Shown: piece after piece, positions 14,603 to 27,300 of the stretch
Layout of the letters: each line of letters begins with the position of its first letter
How positions within the stretch are numbered: position 1 is the first letter of the stretch
NCBI RefSeq assembly: GCF_933775445.1
Contig: NC_065878.1
Location: 7,028,001 to 7,092,000, forward strand
Length of the DNA stretch: 64,000 bases
Direction: 5' to 3'
Source: Argentina anserina
Taxonomy: Eukaryota > Streptophyta > Magnoliopsida > Rosales > Rosaceae
Notes under the pieces: model-generated
Told to the model about the DNA's origin: nothing
Seen by the model: the letters and a program-made list of their open reading frames with translations, nothing else
Database searches by the model: none
Translations under genes and position numbers: made by a program

Positions 14603-17240
14603 GGGTTTACATTACTCAGATCGACTTTTTATAGGTTAAAGTGACAGTTATAGGTAATGTGAAGGCTGAAACCATGATCGAGATCCTAACCAAGAAGACT
14701 ACGTTGAGTTGTTGTGGCCTGACCTAAAAGCCAATTCTAAAGACGAGAATCATAATGGGGTGTCGGTGGCGTCGTGATAGAAACACTTTGTGCTACGTTC
14801 TTAATATGTTTTTACCTCCATTTGTACTTTGCTTAACCCTTATTGTTGTAATATCGAGTCATTGAGTCACAATAGGAGTCTTGGATGGTTATGGATGTGT
14901 TTTTGTGCTTAAACGAGTTAAAAACGAAGAATTGGTCTAGAGTCCTAGTTTGAGTAGGAATCCTTATAGGACTAGGAAACCTAGTTGAATTAGGAGTCTT
15001 CATCTTTCTACGTTTTGGTCGCATTGGCGATATCTTGAGAGTCATGTTTGCATTAGGAATCCTTGTTAGACTAGGAAACGTACCATTTTGGAAAGTCCTA
15101 CTTGAACTCAAACTCTTATTACGAAACTTTCCTAAATGAACTTGCATGTTCTAGTAACTTACTTATTCTAGTAAGTTTCTTTTTTGCAAATTAGAAACTT
15201 TCCTAATCTAGTTGAGCTCATCTATTACATATGTCTTTTTAAGACAACAAATGTCTAGATTAAGACATAAGTTTCGAAATAGATTATCTCTTCTTATTAA
15301 TTTCGGTTTTTATTTTTAGATTTGAAGAGATAATTCAAGGAAGAAAAGAGGAGAAGCCGTGCATGATCTTTGAGGAAATTAAGGAGTCTTGCCGAGCTAT
15401 CCAATTCAGCTTGTGAAAGAAGTCTTGCCGTGCTATCCAAATCAGCCCATGAGAAGGAGAGTCCAGCCCATGCCGTGTAACCCTAGAAGAAATAGGAGAT
15501 AAGAGCTTCTTCTACAAGGAAAGCAAGGGCAGCTATTCGATCCAATTAAAAAAGAAGAAATCACAGCCGTGCATACATGGATCAGCCCATCCTAAACCCT
15601 AGCAGCCCCTCCTCTCCTCCTTCCTCTATATATAGCTCGGCCTCCCTTCATAAAATTCATCACCATTCTCTCACAAACAAAGCCGAAATTCTGCCAAAAT
15701 CCATCCAGGAAATTCAAGCCAAAAACCTTCATCCATCACCACAAAACCATGCTCATCTTCCTCCTCTTCCAAATCCGAATCATCCTTGCTTCATCCTAGA
15801 AGGTTTCTAATTTGTGATTCACCCATGGCTTGTAATTTTTCTTTTGGTTTTCTGCAAATTTCGAATTCATTGTATGAATCATTGGATGTAATTTTCGGTT
15901 TTATATATGAAGAACATAAATTCAGGCTTATTTGGTTTTATGTTTTGATTGTATGAACTCATGAGATTTGTATGTTTGCCATGTATAATGACTTAGGGCA
16001 GTAGGGTTTCGAAATTAATTCAGGTTTTATTTCAATTTATTCTTTGAATTTGTACATCTAAATCAATGCTTGAGGAAGCCAAGGCCATGGTTCTCCTAAG
16101 GTTGCGATTTCATTCACCAAAGTGTTCTTTGATTGAGTATGCGCTTCGTGTTTCAATTATTGATACTTGTTTAGGGTTGTGATAGTTATAGGAATTTGCA
16201 TGTTTAATCAAGATGAGTGACGCCATGCTTGTGTAATATGTTTCCAATTCGACTTATTGTGCTTATGTGCTACTTTGTGGTTTAATTTGTACGCTTCGTT
16301 ATGTTGAACTCTCTTTAGCATATGTTTAGGATTGAACGCTTCGTTGATTCTAAATAACTAAGAAATCTTAACGATTAGATGAACCGCTTCGGGCTCTAAT
16401 TAGAATTGGAATTGAAATGGACTTAAGAAAAATCGAAAATACTTGCTGCATATATGTTGTTCTATACGTGTTATACATGTTTCTTGAGAAGAATTCGTGT
16501 TTTGGTTATGTGATGAGTGGTTGATCAATTGTATATAAGTAATTTATGATTTATTTTACGTTGTAGTTTTAGAATCCAAATCAAATCCCCCAATAACATG
16601 ATAAGTGTTGAGGCCCTTTTGATTCCCCGGACTGAACGATCCCTGCTTATTCTATACTAACGATGATGTTTTTCAGGATATTTTATAGACGTTCTAACAA
16701 AACGCTCTATCACGTCGGTATAAAGTAGAAGGGTAACAGGCAAAATAAGAATGATAACGTTAATATTCGTGAGGGTGAACTAGGTGGTGATGCAACAAGC
16801 GTTGCTGCGCTGGTTCACCCCGATCTCAATCGCAGCCTCAAGAGTAGCCTAATGTGTCAAATCCAATGCCTAATGTCCAGAGGCCTATTCTTAGTCTACC
16901 CTATCATGATTCGCCAAATAACAGCAGGTGTATGGAAACATGTACCCAAGGCAACAACATTACTTGGTTTATATGCATGCAACAAACTATCATGCAGCAC
17001 ACCCCATCATTAGCTACGTTGCGGCTAACTATGCTTCACAACCTGCTTATTCTCAGTCTCACACATGCACATTGGGGTTTGGGGAATGAGGTTGATCCAC
17101 CGTCTTATCATTTGGATAATCATCGACAGTCGTTGATGTCTCATCCTCCTCAACCCTATCCACTACATCCCTACTATTACGGAATGAGAAGGGAGGACGA
17201 CATCTGTTCTTCCCAGATCGACCTAGAAATCAGATATAAA
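14603..17240 (+). pseudogene. HMA-domain (HIPP-type metallochaperone) pseudogene split by a solo LTR
   Basis: After an acceptor-like ttttcag the sequence reads GVYITQIDFL, a stop, then VKVTVIGNVKAETMIEILTK, then with a frameshift DYVELLWPDLKANSKDE. This is the second half of a heavy-metal-associated domain as found in isoprenylated plant proteins (family: G[VI]..I.ID...KVTVTGNVDAETLIKKL.K..K..ELWP). A 1,938-bp solo LTR then interrupts. Beyond it (16718 on) the linker and the Pro/Tyr/His-rich tail resume: 'NEVDPPSYHLDNHR', 'PPQPYPLHPYYYGM', then 'DICSSQ' where the family ends in a CaaX box. The first HMA half with the CxxC motif is not recognised upstream. Several stops make it non-functional. 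Confidence 0.75.
14775..16712 (+). mobile_element. Solo LTR (1,938 bp) with 5-bp target-site duplication CGTCG
   Basis: The block begins TGATAG and ends CTATCA, a perfect 6-bp inverted terminal repeat of LTR type. It is flanked on both sides by CGTCG (14770-14774 and 16713-16717). It contains a TATA box (ctctatatatagc, about 15625-15635) near the middle and no coding domain, as expected for an LTR left by recombination. The orientation (+) is inferred from the TATA box. A 77-codon open frame at 15577-15810 lies across the presumed transcription start and is not called a gene. Family (gypsy or copia) is not determined. The size would fit a large gypsy-type or LARD LTR. Confidence 0.85.
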
Positions 17241-17952
17241 TTTGCCAACCACTCTTAATTTGACCACCCAAATGTTGCCGTACGGCTTTCTTTTTTACCA
17301 TGGTTAAACATTTAATATTTATTAAATTTTATAATACTAAACTAATTAAATGATATAGCATAACTTTTTTTTTCTCTTTAAATAAATATGTCTTTCTCCA
17401 TCCCTACAAACTCTACCTCTCCCTTTAGGAAATCTCCCAAATCTTGCACATAAGATTTCAGGTAGAACTTGCTATCAATAATTCATAATCATCCAATATA
17501 ATATAAGATGATAATGATAAACACATTAAAGAAGTTTTCAATTTTGATTTCAATTTTTTTCATTCATGGGTTCATAGTTTCAAACCAAAGGAAAAACAAT
17601 TCGCTCCTAGCAAAGCCATCGAAAAAACAAAAAAGAAGATATTAATTCCGGTGTATAACGAAAAATAAAGAAAAACAAGCTCATATGATGAAAATTTAAA
17701 TAAAAAAGAAAAAAAAAATCTTTTGAAGTCATCAAAGAAGTCCAACTCGTAATGAAAAGAGTTTTATTTTTACAATGAAGTATTGCTGAGTTAGGTAATG
17801 TCTAGAGGAACAAGAATGTAATCACTGATTTTATAATTAATTACTGTAAATTTATATTATTAATTATGGTTAAAGAAAAAACACATGTCAACATTGAAAG
17901 AGGTGGGCATTGGTACGCAAACTAAACGCAGTCGGTAAATTTGTATTCGCTA
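17231..17952. mobile_element. Probable MITE with degenerate terminal inverted repeats
   Basis: The left end atataaatttgccaaccact and the reverse complement of the right end (atacaaatttaccgactgcg) resemble each other over about 40 bp, continuing into 'tttgaccacccaaatg' versus 'tttgcgtaccaatg'. The interior is AT-rich with no coding sequence. I see no clear target-site duplication, so the superfamily is open. It lies just past the HIPP pseudogene. Confidence 0.4.
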
Positions 17953-18280
17953 AAAATCTTAATTCAACTATAAAATATGCGGGATTTACAACTGGGATAT
18001 CAAAATATAAAATTTTCATTTGGAGCTAGTGACATTAAAAATATGCTGATGTGTCGGATTGTGGTTGGCTGGCCTCAAGATCGACGTGGTGGGTTTGACT
18101 CAGCCAAGAATTTCTCTTGCCCGGCACTTCGGGTTAGAAAAACGAATAAAAGAAGTTTTGAGGGGTAGAGTTGGGAGCATAAATAAATAAATAAATAATA
18201 TGGCGTGCGAACCGCTAATTCCTTTGAAAGGCAGGTAAAGCCAATTCAGGCACCAACAAACTACACCACCCCAAAACAGT

Positions 18281-18304
18281 CTCTCTCTCTCTCTCTCTCT
18301 CTCT
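18281..18304 (+). repeat. (CT)12 microsatellite in myotubularin 5' leader
   Basis: Uninterrupted CT dinucleotides end 33 bp before the ATG. Pyrimidine dinucleotide runs are common in plant 5'UTRs and core promoters, so this probably lies in the leader. Confidence 0.9.
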
Positions 18305-18337
18305 GTGTCAAACTCGGAGTAGGTGTCGCTCCGCCGC

Positions 18338-21300
18338 ATGGCCTCCGCGCCGCAGTCACGCTCCGGCGGCCGATCAACGCGTCTCCGGGATTCCCATGAC
18401 TCCGACAAGATGGAGGCCACTGGTCTCTGGGACGCCCTCGAATGGACCATTGAGGTTCGCTAGGGTTCCTCTCACTCTTTCTCACTTTTCGATTCCTCTG
18501 TGTTTTTCGTTTCCGCTCTAAATTCTTGAATTCCTTGATTCCGTTGCAGCCGGTCTCACGCGCCGCTCCACGCGCCGCTTCGCATTTGAATTTGGATTGC
18601 TTGCTTGAAGCTGAGCAAGTTGATGTTGAGGTACATGACGCTTTTTATTATATATTTATTATTGGATGCTTGAGGTTCTAAGCAGAATTGGTTAGTTCGA
18701 ATCTATATAATTGTTGTTGAATCAAGCAATGCTCTATGCGTAAATGTTTTACTGATTTTCGGAAACTTTTCGGTTAGGGATATGGCGTTGTTCTGATTAA
18801 TACTGATGAGGCAGGGACATTGATAGTCACCAATTTTCGTCTTCTTTTTCTGGTAAGTGGTTCCTACCTGTTCAACTTCAATGCGCATCATTCTGGCTTT
18901 CGTGTGCGTTTGTGAGACTTAATTTGTAGTTAAGATACTGTTTTTAAATCTGTGTAACACTAACATCTGAAATTGATGCTATAAGTTTGAAGCATAAGCT
19001 GCTTTTATGTATTTCATTTTTTTTTAATCTCTAGAGCTGTAACTTAGTTAAGGCTGAATATTACTGACTTTAGATGTTTATGATTAGAAAAAGAAGAATT
19101 TCCAGAAGAGATTGAGATCTTTTTCTTTTGTCCTATGGTATGAACATGATATGTCAAATCTTGCAATATGATCTGCTAATTATGAGAATAAGATCCGTGT
19201 TTTTGCTTGAGAGAACTGTTTGCCATTGGAAGGTCTATGGTTAGGTAGAATGCAGATTATGTAAATTTATATACATATAAAATTATTAAATCTTGATTAT
19301 GATGACAACTGGTGGTTGTGGGGCACGTTACTTTTGTAAATTTTGCAATTTTGTCAACTTAGTTTGTTCTGGGTTTCAGAGTGAGGGAACTAGGAATGTT
19401 ATTCCACTTGGCACGATACCTTTGGCAACAATTGAGAAGTTCAACAAAATTGTAAGTTCTACTGTCTTTACTATGTACGCTGAACTGTGTTCTTGAGAAT
19501 ATATCATTTGGTTCTCCAGTATTAAATAAGTTATGCATGAATGTGACATACTAGAAAACGACAAACCTAATGCTTAGAAACACTATTAATATTTACTTTC
19601 AAGGTACCATATTGTATATCTGAAACTAAATTCAATTTCAAAGCTTTGTGATATCCTGACATACTATTTAAAAAACCTTCTGTTTCTCTCCATCCAAATA
19701 AGTGAAATAACCCAAACCTGTCAACATCCTGCATCCCCAAAGAGGTTTGGCCTTCTTGCCTTTTTCAACACACCTATAGTGCACCCTTATTCCCATAGGC
19801 ACATCACTTGCTTGAAAATTGTGAACCAGATTTGTGGTGTGAATGGACAATTAAGGAATAAATGGTCAAGATTTTCTTCCTTATCTCGCAGACAATCCAA
19901 CATTGAGGATTATGATGAAGCTTTTGCATTTGAATGTTTTTATAAGAATTCAATTTCCCTTGAGCCACCGACCAAGTAAGCACTTGAACCTTGGTAGGGA
20001 CATTTTTTTTTCTATATCTGGTCAGCTGGATGAAAGCATGAGAACTCAAGTTTATTGAAAGATTACTTCTATGAGAGTCACAAAATAATGGTTATTGCAT
20101 TATTAGGAAGGAAAGCTATTTATTAGGATTTCTTTAGCTTTCCTAATCCAAGTCTCCAACAATTTCAAGTATTGCCCCTGTCTTGTCCAATTTCATCTCA
20201 CTTTTTGGTGAACACCAACCATACATCTACCATTTTAAAGATCTTTTTTTTTTCCTCATGCACAATTTCTCTCCACCCCTTTTCATTTTAAAGAGACGAC
20301 AGGGTATTAAGAGTTAAGAAATAACTTCTGTAAGATAGCACACTGAGAGAAAAAAAAAGACAAATTTATGCATGTTTTTTTATTATACCCCTTTTGTTAT
20401 TACATGTATCATCTTATCTTGCATTCTTTGTCATGGTTTTTAGTATGTTGCATGGACAGTAAATAGTATTTTTTTCCGTGTTTGTAGGTTGCAAAGAATC
20501 AATCAACCCCTCGTCAATCGGACAAGACTCCAACAAGATTGCTTCAGGTCATTGGTACGATTTCAAATGAAATCTGTGCTTAATTTTTAAGTCTTTTCCT
20601 TTTAACTGATTGTTCAAGATCATTTGAAGACAGGCCTGGATAAATAAAGTGGGGTTAGGATGGATATCAGGTTAATGGAATGTATTTTATATGGTCCTTT
20701 GGTTCAATTCCCTAATGATACCCTGTAGGGTTGGACATGCTTATTTAGAGCGCAGTACTGCAAAGTGGGTGTGGACTGCATCGGTTGTCTGGGTTTAAAA
20801 AGAGAATATTCAAAACAAATAAGAAGCCTGGATTAAAATCCACTTATTCCAGGAATTATACACCATGCATATAGAGTCAATAATTAACCTACCATGCTCA
20901 GACCATGTAGTTTGGCAATTGATGCGGCAATTAAACATTAGGCAGTGCTGTAGACCACGTGATTCTAGACTAATTGAATGCCACATAATTGCTACATCAG
21001 GTTAGTTTAAAATGGTACAAACTTTTTGGGCTCGTAAGCATCTCCTGCTATCACCAATATATATATTGTCATATTTAGGGTGTAGCTGAAGTTCTTCAGC
21101 AGTGCTTAAGCATGGGTCTGTCTCTAACTTTGTAATTAGGCCAAGGATTATGTGAGTAATTGTTGTAGACACTGGACGGGGCTAATTTACAAATACCCGT
21201 CTCCCTCTCTCTCTGGTGCTTATGCTTGCTATAAAACATTTTTTTCACCCACTCAACTAAGCCTCCACCTCTTAAGTTTTTGAAGAAACAAAAAAAAAAC

Positions 21301-24300
21301 AAAAAATATTATGTCCACTCACTAAGCTTACGATTGATGGTCAGCTGGAATGTGCTCTGTTGAAATTGGGGCACTGATTAGAGCATAGTCTAGTGATGAA
21401 TGTTGCTGTTAAGTTTTGGATTATTGGTACTCGGTAGAAGTAAACTGGCGGAATCAATTGCTCTGGTGAGTTATAGCAGTGTCTCTGGTTTTGGGCAGTT
21501 GACAGCGCTGATGTTGATGGTAAACTGGTGATGGTGGTTTACGTGTCTTAGTTTATTGGCTTGTTGCTGTGTCTGCTTTATCATTTTTTTTCCTCTGAGT
21601 AACCATTTATGTGATTAACAAAGTGTGCTGGCTCACTATTGTTTTCTTTCTTGATACCATGACATCTCCCATACTCAAATTGTACTAATTGTTGGCCTGG
21701 GTTCAAAATTGTGTCCTGCCAAATAACTACAATCTTATGAGACATGGAACTAGAGCAAATAGCTACATATATTATACTCACATGATAGGCCTGACAATTT
21801 TGTGTGTCCTGCCAAATACTACAATCTTTAAGAGACATGAAACTAGAGCAAATAGGTACTTAGAGGGGTGTTCAAGCCCCAGCAAGCAAATCCGGGGGTG
21901 AAAGTTTGTACTAACCCCTTCATTGGCATTGTGCTAGTTCATTTAGGCCTTCTGTGAGTAAAATTTGTGCAAATTAAGGTTCATTTATTGGATTTTCGTC
22001 AATATTTGTGAAATGAAATTTTCTCTCTCAATTACAGAAATACTAAAGGATTTTGAACTTCTTGCATTCCATTATTTGTAGGTTTAGTCAAATATACTAA
22101 CAGTGAAATGACAAGTCATTTTAGAGGGCTAATGGTTCCGTCTTACAATGCAGGTAAAGATATGAGGATAATAATCTTTGGGTTTCGTCCTAAAACTAGG
22201 CAGGTAATTTATTTTCTATGAATACATTTTGGGTTCTTTTGCATTATGGTCCGGCATATGTTTGCTTTGGCTTCTATATGCTCATTCCCATGTGTGATAC
22301 TCTTTCATTTGTCTAGCTCACTTCTTATCAGATTTGAAACAGGATTGTTCGAGGCTGTATACATAGCACATACATAGAAGAGAAAATAGATAATACATGT
22401 TTCAATGTGGGAAGAAGAAATAATAATAATACAGAGGCAATATGGTTTCAATTTTTTACGTTCATGTTACATCCAATGAGTCACTACTCACTACACATCC
22501 TAATTATTTACTAGTTTAAAAGTAAAGTCCCTAAAACATTAAACCACCATGAATTATAATCATCAGTCAACTCATTAATTAGCTCCCCCATCTGAAATTG
22601 TTTTTTTTTAAACCATTTATTCTTATTAAATGCCTAAAACTAATTTTCCTGTCATTATGCGGTTTGAAAAATTCAAATATATTTGATTTCAAGTTTTCTA
22701 ATGGCATTATGCCCCTTGGCTTCTTGTGGAGAAAGGAACTAAGACCTTGATCTCACGAAGCTTTTACCCTTTTTTGTAAGTTATTGCTGACTCTTGGTGA
22801 GGCAGATGCAGATTTTTGTTGGATATCCTTTAATGATGAATTGGTGTAATTGTTTTTTTTTAAGAAAAGAATGATGAATTGGCTTAGAAGACAGGAGGTG
22901 AATTCAAGAAAGTAATAATTATTTATTCAATAATTATATTTCTTGCTTCCTTGTATTTGCTCGTTCATTTAAACTAGCTCACAAAATTTTGTGGTGTTAT
23001 GTATCAAACAACTTTTGTTCAGCATAAGTCTTGGATTTTTAAATTGCGTTTTTCATATGAAATGCTTACTAATATGGTATCATTTTTCCTCTTGATCTTT
23101 TTGACAGAGACAGGCAGTGTTTGAAGCATTATTAAACTGTACAAAACCAGCGAGCCTATGGGATCTTTATGCTTTTGTTTCTGGACCTTCCAAATATAGT
23201 AACACTAATCCAAAGGTGCGGTTATTAAATGAGTATTTTCGGCTTCTTGGAAAAGGCTCCTCTGCGTCTATGAATATGATTGAAGATGGGTCATTCACTT
23301 TGTCAAATGATTTGTGGAGAATAAGTAGTATAAATTCTAGCTATTCATTGTGCCAGACTTACCCATTTGCCTTGATAGTTCCGAAATCCATTACGTAAGA
23401 TTTTTAAATCCACTTTAGATTCATTCTTTCATAAATACGACTTTAGAAATATATTTGACTAATAACTTCAAATGCACACTGAGGTTAGTGATGAAGAAGT
23501 GCTTCAAGCTTCCAGTTTCCGTGCAAGATGTCGATTGCCTGTAGTTACATGGTGTCATCCAAGTATGTAATAAACCTTGTGTTGTGTTTTTTTGAGGTTT
23601 TCTTCACACTTATGTCTTGATATTGATGATATTACTTGCAGGAACCGGAGCCGTTCTGGCACGTTCATCCCAACCCTTAGTTGGTATCATGATGAACATG
23701 AGGAGGTAATTTGAAATACCAACTGTCTTTTCTTATTGAAATCCCCCAGCCTTATCATGCCATAGAAAATACAGACTTGATTGCACAAACAAGCAGATGT
23801 AGATATGCATACACATGTTACTCATATGTGGTGTATATATTAGGCGTAAGATTGAAGGCATAATTGCCAATTTGCTACCTTAGTGTCAATTTGCTACCCT
23901 AGGTTCTTTTCAGCGAATTTTGTACCTAAGTTTATCATAGTTAGTATTTGCTACCCTTATGTCAACTTTGCTACTGTAGGCTTTTAAGATTAACCAATTT
24001 GCTTTCCTGAATTTTAAATTTAGCCAATATGTGACCCTATAGTTTCAAAAGTCATCAATGCTTTGTGGGAATTAGATAAATTGATATGACAGAATGTTAG
24101 CAAATTGGCTATTCTGAAAACATAAGGTAGCAAATTGACAAAATTAATACCTAAGGGTAGCAAATTGGCTAATATGTAATTGTTTGCTTAATAAAAACCT
24201 AGGATAGCAAATTGGCATTATGTTTCTTTGAATGTGTTATAATGAGATTCTGCTCATCCGCATCTCCATGATTTGTGCGCAGTAACACAGATGAAAAGCT

Positions 24301-27300
24301 CGTTGCTGCCCTTTGCTCTGAACTTACTGGTGGTAAAAGAAGGTAAAGAAAAGTTTTCTTCACTATTATTTTTCTTCTGAATGACTTACTATTGCTAGTG
24401 TTGCAATGAGAAACTTACCACTATTGAAGACCACATGAATAAAAAATAAAAACAAGTGTCCTTTATTAGAGGCTTACTTAGTTAATTCTTAATATGCATG
24501 TTGTTGAGTTTCCAGCCCATATGTTTTTTCTAAGATGGTTTCTTAGAGTATGGTGTTCCCGTAAGGATAGGGAATCCTTATTGATGATGGTTTACCTGTA
24601 ATCCTTGTTGATTACAGAGAAGGGGGGGGCCTACCACTATTAAGAATATGATTCCTATTTGGTGAGGAAATATGTTTGTCCTTATGGCTATATAAGAAGG
24701 GGTTCTGCTCTAGGTTTAGGCATTGCACAAACAAAGAGCAAAGTGTTTCATTCTCGGTTAGAGGGTGAGAGAGGGCTGAGAGGAGAGAGATAGGAAGAGA
24801 AGAGAGAGTCCTTATTTTCTTAGTCTCTTGTGTACCCATTATCAATATAGTGGAAGAGTGTTTTCTGTCCGGTGGATGTAGGTAAAGCTTTTGTTGAACC
24901 ACCTTAAATATGTGTTCTTGTGTTCTTTTCTTTGTGGTTGTTTCTCTTGGTTTGTTGTGCTTATTCTGGTTCTCTGACACTTGTTGACCGATTCACAAGT
25001 GGTATCAGAGTTTGGTTCTGATCCAAGGGTTCTAGGTTGGGTTCGGTAGGAATTGGTGTTGTCAGAATGGATGATGATATGAAAGACACAATGATCATAC
25101 TCACCCACACAAGAATAGAGTGATGTGGAAGCCAAGTATGGAGGATATCTTGTATTGTAGGGATATGCATGAGCCCATAGAGGGTGTGGCTGCAAGGTCA
25201 ACCAATATGGATGATGAAATGTGGCGAGAGAAGGGCCACATGAAGTGGATGTGTCGAAAGTGGAAACAAAACCAAAGTAAAGCAAGTACCAAGATGATGA
25301 AGATAATTGCTATACTGCTTGTGTTTTGGATGAGCTTCTTACCTTACAAGAATGTCAATATGTGGGTGACAAGGGTCATGATTGGTTCGTGGATATGGGT
25401 GCAAGTTGTCATGTTAGTTCCAACTTGGAGCTCTTTTCTACATACAAGGCAGACAACTTTGGGATGTTAAAGATGGGCAATACAAGCTACTCTAAGATTT
25501 CGGGAATAGGAGATATATGCATTGAGACTAATATGGGTTACCATATGACATTGAAAGATGTGAGGCACGTTTCTGATCTATGTGTCAACATACTGTCTCA
25601 AGTGCTCTTGACAGGCAAGGCTTTCACCAGTTTATTGGTGATGGGAAGTGGAAGTTTAAGAATCGATCGTTGGACATTGCTAGTGGAGAGTTTAGTCGTT
25701 CCTTGTACAAGACACATAGCTTGGTGTATAAAGATGACTTGAGTGTAATGGGTGATACTTCTTTGGACATGTAGCATCAGGGTGATAGTCATATAAGGAA
25801 GAAAGGTGTTCTGGAAAAGTGGTCCCAAATGTCCTTTTCCAATGGGTTTTCTGACTAGGAAGATGGTCAAGTGTTGTTCCACCAACGGGGGCATGGTGAT
25901 GAGTTGTTCGATCAGGGGGGAGCTGCATGCTCCAACCACGTAGTTCTGCATCAAGTCAGCTTGGACGGACTCCCGGTGATGGAGTCGCGCCGGTATACCT
26001 CCCTCATGGTTTAGAGGGGGAGATTGTTGGGTTTCTAGCCCATGTGTTTTTCCTAAGATGGTTTCTTAGAGTATGATATTCCGATAGGATAAGAAATCTT
26101 TATTGATTATGGTTTACCTGTAATCCTTGTTGATTACAGAGAAGGAGGCTTTACAACCTATCACTATTAGGAATATGATTCTTATTTGGTGAGGAAATAT
26201 GTTTGTCTTTATGACTTATATAAGATGGGATTCTGCTCTAGGTTTAGGCATCACAGAGACAAAAGCAAAGTGTGTTTCATTCTCGGTTAGAGGGTGAGAG
26301 AGGACATAGAGGGGAGAGATATGAAGAGAAGAGAGTCCTTGTTCTCTTAGTTTCTCTTGTGTACCCATTATCAATATAGTGGAAGTGTTTTTTGTCCGGT
26401 GGATGTAGGCAAAGCTTTTGCTGAACCACCTTAAATTTGTATTCTTGTGTTTTTTCCGTTGTGGTTGTTTCTCTTGGTTTGCTGTGCTTATTTTGGTTCT
26501 CTGACATGCTTGTTGACCAATTCACAACAAGACTCGCCCTTCCAGTATCTTTAATACTTGGGATTCAATGAATTGATGTGGTAGACGATTTGGCCTCAAT
26601 CCAAAGTTCTTTTATGCTTATCTTTTATACTTATAGGTCAAAAGTATGTAATTTTCTTTTTGTTTCCAGGAAGCTATATATAGCTGATGCAAGACCACGA
26701 AAAAATGCTTTAGCTAATGGTGCAATGGGAGGCGGTTCTGAGTCATCTTCAAATTACTTTCAGTCTGAGGTCTGCTTAAATTTTATGTCTTGTATATGTA
26801 TACTCTGGTCCATTATATATTTTCAGCACTGTGACTAATATCTGAAAGTATAAGACTCACCTTTGATTTGTGCCAGATTGTTTTCTTTGGGATAGACAAC
26901 ATCCATGCGATGAGAGACAGTTTTGCTCGGCTCAGAGATTATTTAGATACTCATGGTACAGCTTCATCGGATGGAATGTCATCTTTCCTGGTTAGTCCTC
27001 AGACAGTATTTGATGTATGTTATAAATATGTTGAATTTGTTTATTAGAACCATTTTGATTGATCAGTTTTAGAGCTTGGTGCTTGTCAAAAACCTGATTG
27101 TGGTTGTAGGCATTTTATATGACCAATTGATCTTGTATGTTACACCTGTAAAGTTATTAGTATGACAAACATAAACAAAAAAATATCTTTGAGAAAATCA
27201 TATTAAGTTTGAAGTATGGGAAAAACTATTCAATCACAACACTCTTCTTCACACAAACCTTGGATAATTATCAGCATCCTCGTATTTGGCTTCATCCGCA

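Larger units (their letters stand above)
24502..26526 (+). mobile_element. Truncated, non-autonomous Ty1/copia element in myotubularin intron 10
   Basis: Two LTRs of about 500 bp (24502-24998 and 26025-26526; TGTTGAG/TGTTGGG .. ATTCACA) flank about 1 kb. The 5' LTR is followed by tggtatcagagt (25000-25011), the primer-binding site complementary to initiator tRNA-Met. The 3' LTR is preceded by the polypurine tract agagggggagat. The interior keeps only a short gag zinc-knuckle-side remnant and the protease region. Integrase, RT and RNase H are absent. The LTRs differ at many positions, so the insertion is old. A target-site duplication is not evident. It is in the same orientation as the host gene and must be spliced out with intron 10. 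Confidence 0.85.

Noticed and set aside
15577..15810. 77-codon Pro/Ser/His-rich open frame
   Set aside because: It sits across the presumed transcription start of the solo LTR, and composition explains the absence of stops.
24612..25292. Minus-strand open frames of 60-147 codons in the intronic copia element
   Set aside because: They are antisense to LTR and leader sequence, and the LTR part recurs at 26277-26525. They are repeat by-products.
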